Shown: one piece after another, positions 61,955-64,000 of the stretch | How positions within the stretch are numbered: position 1 is the stretch's first letter | Layout: every line of letters begins with the position of its first letter | Assembly: GCF_052060015.1 (NCBI RefSeq) | Contig: NZ_JBPODZ010000007.1 | Location: 134,196-198,195 of the forward strand | Reading direction: 5' to 3' | Length of the DNA: 64,000 nucleotides | DNA from: Arhodomonas sp052060015 | Lineage (GTDB): Bacteria > Pseudomonadota > Gammaproteobacteria > Nitrococcales > Nitrococcaceae | The notes under the pieces: model-generated | The model's input: only the letters and a program-made list of their open reading frames with translations | Database searches by the model: none | What the model was told of the DNA's origin: nothing | Translations under genes and position numbers: made by a program

Positions 61955-62875
61955 TTAACGCGCCCCATTCTCCGAGCCACCCGCCGGATCCGTGCCCACC
62001 CCCTCGAAGAGAGCACGACGCCGCCGGAGGGCCTCCGCGGCGAAGTCCATCACCGCCTTGACGCGGCCGACAAAGCGCAGGTCCGGGTGGGTGAGCAGCC
62101 ACAGCTCACTCGCCAGCTCGGGCAGGGGCGCGCCCAGCCGTCGCAGCCCGCGCTCGGCGTCGCCCAGGAACACTGGTAGCGGACAAACGCCCACGCCGGC
62201 CTTGGTTCCTTCCAAGGCGGCCATGAGGGTGTTCGCTCGGATGTGGATGCGCTCGGCTGGGACCGTGGCGGCGAGCCACCGGGTGCTCGGCAGCTGGCCA
62301 AGGCTCTCGTCGGGGGCGATCCAGTCATGCTCGGCGAGATCCATCTCAGCGGGTTTCTCGTCCAGGTAGCGCTGCGAGGCGTATAGCGCCGTGGCGACAG
62401 TGGCGACCCGTCGCCCCACCAGGGTCTCGGGTGGCGCAATGCTCGGCCGGACGGCGACGTCGGCGTCGTGGCGGGTGAGATCGAAGAAGCGGTTGGTGAC
62501 CAGGAAGCGAAGCTCGATCTCGGGGTATTCGCGTCGGAACGCCGGCAGATCGCTCTGGAGGAGGCCCACGAGGGTGTCAGTGGTGGTCACGCGCACCGTG
62601 CCGCTGGGGCGAAGATCCTGCCCCGATAGGCGTCGCCCGAGCACCGCGATCTCCGCTTCCATACGCTCGGCCACGGTGCCGGCCTCCTCGCCGGCTGTCG
62701 TCGGCACGTAGCCGTCCGGGAGGCGCCGGAAGAGTTGAACACCGAGCGTGCGCTCCATGGCGTTGAGCCGCCGGAAGACCGTGGAGGGGTGTACCCCAAG
62801 GGTTTCCGCCGCGCGGGCTGCAGTCCCGGCGCGGGTGATGGCGAGCACGGTTCGCAGGTCGTCCCAGTCGAGCAT
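61955..62875 (-). CDS. LysR-family transcriptional regulator
   Basis: A 306-residue LysR protein. The N-terminal winged helix (WDDLRTVLAITRAGTAARAAETLGVHPSTVFRRLNAMER) is followed by an effector-binding domain (VRVTTTDTLVGLLQSDLPAFRREYPEIELRFL). The ATG at 62875 matches the family start; the longer frame adds an unlikely 46-residue leader. It is divergent from DoxX and the hydroquinone reductase genes and is probably their regulator. Confidence 0.92.
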   Translation of the reverse strand: MLDWDDLRTVLAITRAGTAARAAETLGVHPSTVFRRLNAMERTLGVQLFRRLPDGYVPTTAGEEAGTVAERMEAEIAVLGRRLSGQDLRPSGTVRVTTTDTLVGLLQSDLPAFRREYPEIELRFLVTNRFFDLTRHDADVAVRPSIAPPETLVGRRVATVATALYASQRYLDEKPAEMDLAEHDWIAPDESLGQLPSTRWLAATVPAERIHIRANTLMAALEGTKAGVGVCPLPVFLGDAERGLRRLGAPLPELASELWLLTHPDLRFVGRVKAVMDFAAEALRRRRALFEGVGTDPAGGSENGAR

Positions 62876-62933
62876 GGTCGCGGCCCCATTGCACCTATGC
62901 AATTTTGTGTTTCCAGAATGCTTCTTCGCAACG

Positions 62934-62951
62934 CATGAAAGCAATTTCATG
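62934..62951. promoter_or_regulatory. Perfect dyad in LysR/DoxX intergenic region
   Basis: CATGAAAGCAATTTCATG is a perfect 7-bp inverted repeat with a 4-bp centre, in the AT-rich part of the 136-bp region between divergent LysR and DoxX genes. It also fits the T-N11-A type LysR site. Likely operator of the adjacent LysR protein. Confidence 0.6.
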
Positions 62952-63011
62952 ATGGCGCAGCCCGCCGACGATGGTGGGCCACCGACTGCAGGCGATCGAG
63001 GAGGCAACGCC

Positions 63012-63446
63012 ATGGTTGACGAACGTTTTTCGCCCTACGCCGCGTTCCTGCTGCGGGTGGCGCTCGGGGTCATGTTTCTCGCCCACAGCGTGGTGCTCAA
63101 GCTGATGACCTTCGGGCTGCCCGGCACCGCGCAGTTCTTCGTCTCCATCGGGCTGCCCGGGTGGCTGGCGTACGTGGTCTTCGTCATGGAGGCCATCGGG
63201 GGGGCCGCCCTGGTGCTCGGCGTGCAGGCGCGCTGGGTGGCGCTGGCGCTGGCGCCCATCTTGGTGGGGGCCATCTGGCACCATTCGGGGTTCGGTTGGG
63301 TATTCGACGCGGAGGGCGGGGGCTGGGAGTACCCCCTGTATCTCACGCTGCTGTGCTTCGTCCAGGCCCTGATCGGTGACGGCCGCTGGGCGCTGAGCCC
63401 CAGTCGTTTCCCGCAACCGTTGCGGCGCCTCGCGGGCGTTGCCTGA
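63012..63446 (+). CDS. DoxX-family membrane protein
   Basis: A 144-residue four-helix protein with LRVALGVMFLAHSVVLKLMTFGLPGTAQFFVSIGLP, typical of DoxX/DoxD-like proteins (quinone-linked or redox roles). The start at 63012 has a GAGGAGG site; an earlier in-frame ATG at 62949 lies inside the operator dyad. It is followed by a glutathionyl-hydroquinone reductase gene, a common pairing in quinone detoxification. Confidence 0.88.
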   Translation: MVDERFSPYAAFLLRVALGVMFLAHSVVLKLMTFGLPGTAQFFVSIGLPGWLAYVVFVMEAIGGAALVLGVQARWVALALAPILVGAIWHHSGFGWVFDAEGGGWEYPLYLTLLCFVQALIGDGRWALSPSRFPQPLRRLAGVA

Positions 63447-63462
63447 GCGGAGGGTGAGCGCC

Positions 63463-63960
63463 ATGGCGCGCATCAAGGCACTAATTGACGGCCGCTGGCA
63501 CGGCGACATCGAGGAGACGCCGCGTGTGCTTGCTAGCCTCGGCGCGGGCGACCGCTTCCGGGACCGAGTCACCGCCGACGGTGGCCCGGGCCCGAGCGGT
63601 GAGACGGCCTGGCCCGCACGGCCCGACCGCTACCATCTGTACGTCTCCTACGCCTGTCCGTGGGCCCACCGGGCGATCCTCTACCGCCGGCTGAAGGGCC
63701 TGGAGGACGTGATCTCTTTGTCTGTACTGCACCCGCGGATGGGCGGCGAGGACGGCTGGCGCTTCGGCGACGCTCAGATGAGCACGCCGGACCACGCCAA
63801 CGGCTGCCGCACCCTCTACGAGGTCTACCAGCGCGGCAAGCCGGACGCGACCACGCGGGTGACCGTCCCCATGCTCTGGGACAAACAGACCGGGCGCATC
63901 GTCAACCGCGAGTCCGGCGACATTGCGTATTCCAGTCAAGGGGAACGCAGTTCCGTCTGA
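63463..63960 (+). pseudogene. Glutathionyl-hydroquinone reductase, interrupted
   Basis: The start of a xi-class glutathione S-transferase (PcpF/YqjG type), including the catalytic cysteine motif YACPWAHRAILYRRLKGLE and VPMLWDKQTGRIVNRES. Intact members have about 320 residues, but this frame ends after about 165. From about 63924 the family sequence stops and what looks like an insertion-element end begins, supplying the last few codons. The gene was probably functional before insertion. Confidence 0.82.
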
Positions 63961-64000
63961 TGGGGAACAGTTGTCCATTTGATGGGGAACACGCTTCCAC
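63924..64000. mobile_element. IS21-family-like insertion sequence end
   Basis: From the TG at 63924 there are three 22-bp repeats (starting 63927, 63949, 63971), each ending in GGGGAAC plus two bases, and the start of a fourth. Multiple imperfect terminal repeats near 20 bp and a TG end are typical of IS21-family elements. The transposase genes would lie beyond the window. It interrupts the hydroquinone reductase gene. Confidence 0.7.

Noticed and set aside
61691..62179. 162-codon plus-strand frame running into the LysR gene
   Set aside because: The second half is antisense to LysR; only a short segment looks protein-like and it changes frame.

Overview
The window is GC-rich (about two thirds G+C by eye), densely packed chromosomal DNA of a proteobacterium. 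The gene content points to a halophilic or halotolerant gammaproteobacterium of the Ectothiorhodospiraceae/Chromatiales type: an ActP-like symporter with a DUF4212 partner, an acs gene, GluQ-RS, CysZ and a WecA-like O-antigen transferase. The genus is an inference. I saw no rRNA, tRNA, CRISPR array or prophage.

Layout. (1) 1-1446: end of a DUF72 gene and an HSDL2-like dehydrogenase. (2) 1470-10352: an acetate module with a Na+/solute symporter and its small subunit, acetyl-CoA synthetase, an NtrC-type sigma-54 response regulator, a symporter-histidine kinase fusion and a small membrane protein. Both acs and the symporter operon carry a sigma-54 promoter preceded, at the same distance, by a tandem pair of GTTAC-N5-GTAAC sites. 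(3) 10448-17415: housekeeping and envelope genes (gluQ, aminotransferase, cysZ, epimerase, GT2, WecA-like transferase, alpha/beta hydrolase) with two copies of a long stem-loop repeat. (4) 17691-31257: a coenzyme-A-dependent 2-aminobenzoate (anthranilate) module with a Liv-type ABC transporter, CoA ligase, RidA, thioesterases, acyl-CoA dehydrogenase, enoyl-CoA hydratase, SDR, the monooxygenase/Old-Yellow-Enzyme fusion and a MarR regulator. (5) 31419-48239: an isatin-hydrolase-like enzyme, an IorAB-like oxidoreductase, a MarR regulator, a TRAP transporter with two binding proteins, a three-component Rieske dioxygenase, a CoA ligase, and a thiolase/DUF35/SDR set resembling BbsABCD. (6) 48328-54906: AraC and SARP-type regulators, a third MarR, glutaryl-CoA dehydrogenase and a CaiB-type CoA-transferase. 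(7) 54974-58308: a patatin and a small accessory islet (HicB, DUF4160, DUF2442, DUF429). (8) 58582-61407: a nuclease-helicase-S24 fusion downstream of a MazG-like gene. (9) 61955-64000: a LysR regulator, DoxX and a glutathionyl-hydroquinone reductase gene cut by what looks like an IS21-family end.

How it fits together (inference): regions 4-6 read as one large catabolic island for an indolic or aminoaromatic acid, perhaps indole-3-acetate. The Rieske enzyme, CoA ligase, SDR and thiolase would be the upper pathway. The isatin-hydrolase-like and anthranilyl-CoA genes would be the lower pathway, draining to glutaryl-CoA. MarR repressors appear to tie the parts together: an exact 19-bp motif is shared by the TRAP and dioxygenase promoters, and a looser motif recurs at three others. 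The most novel-looking items are the DUF35/pseudo-SDR fusion, the helicase-S24 fusion next to MazG, the duplicated sigma-54 regulatory layout, and the stem-loop repeats with a conserved loop and copy-specific stems.
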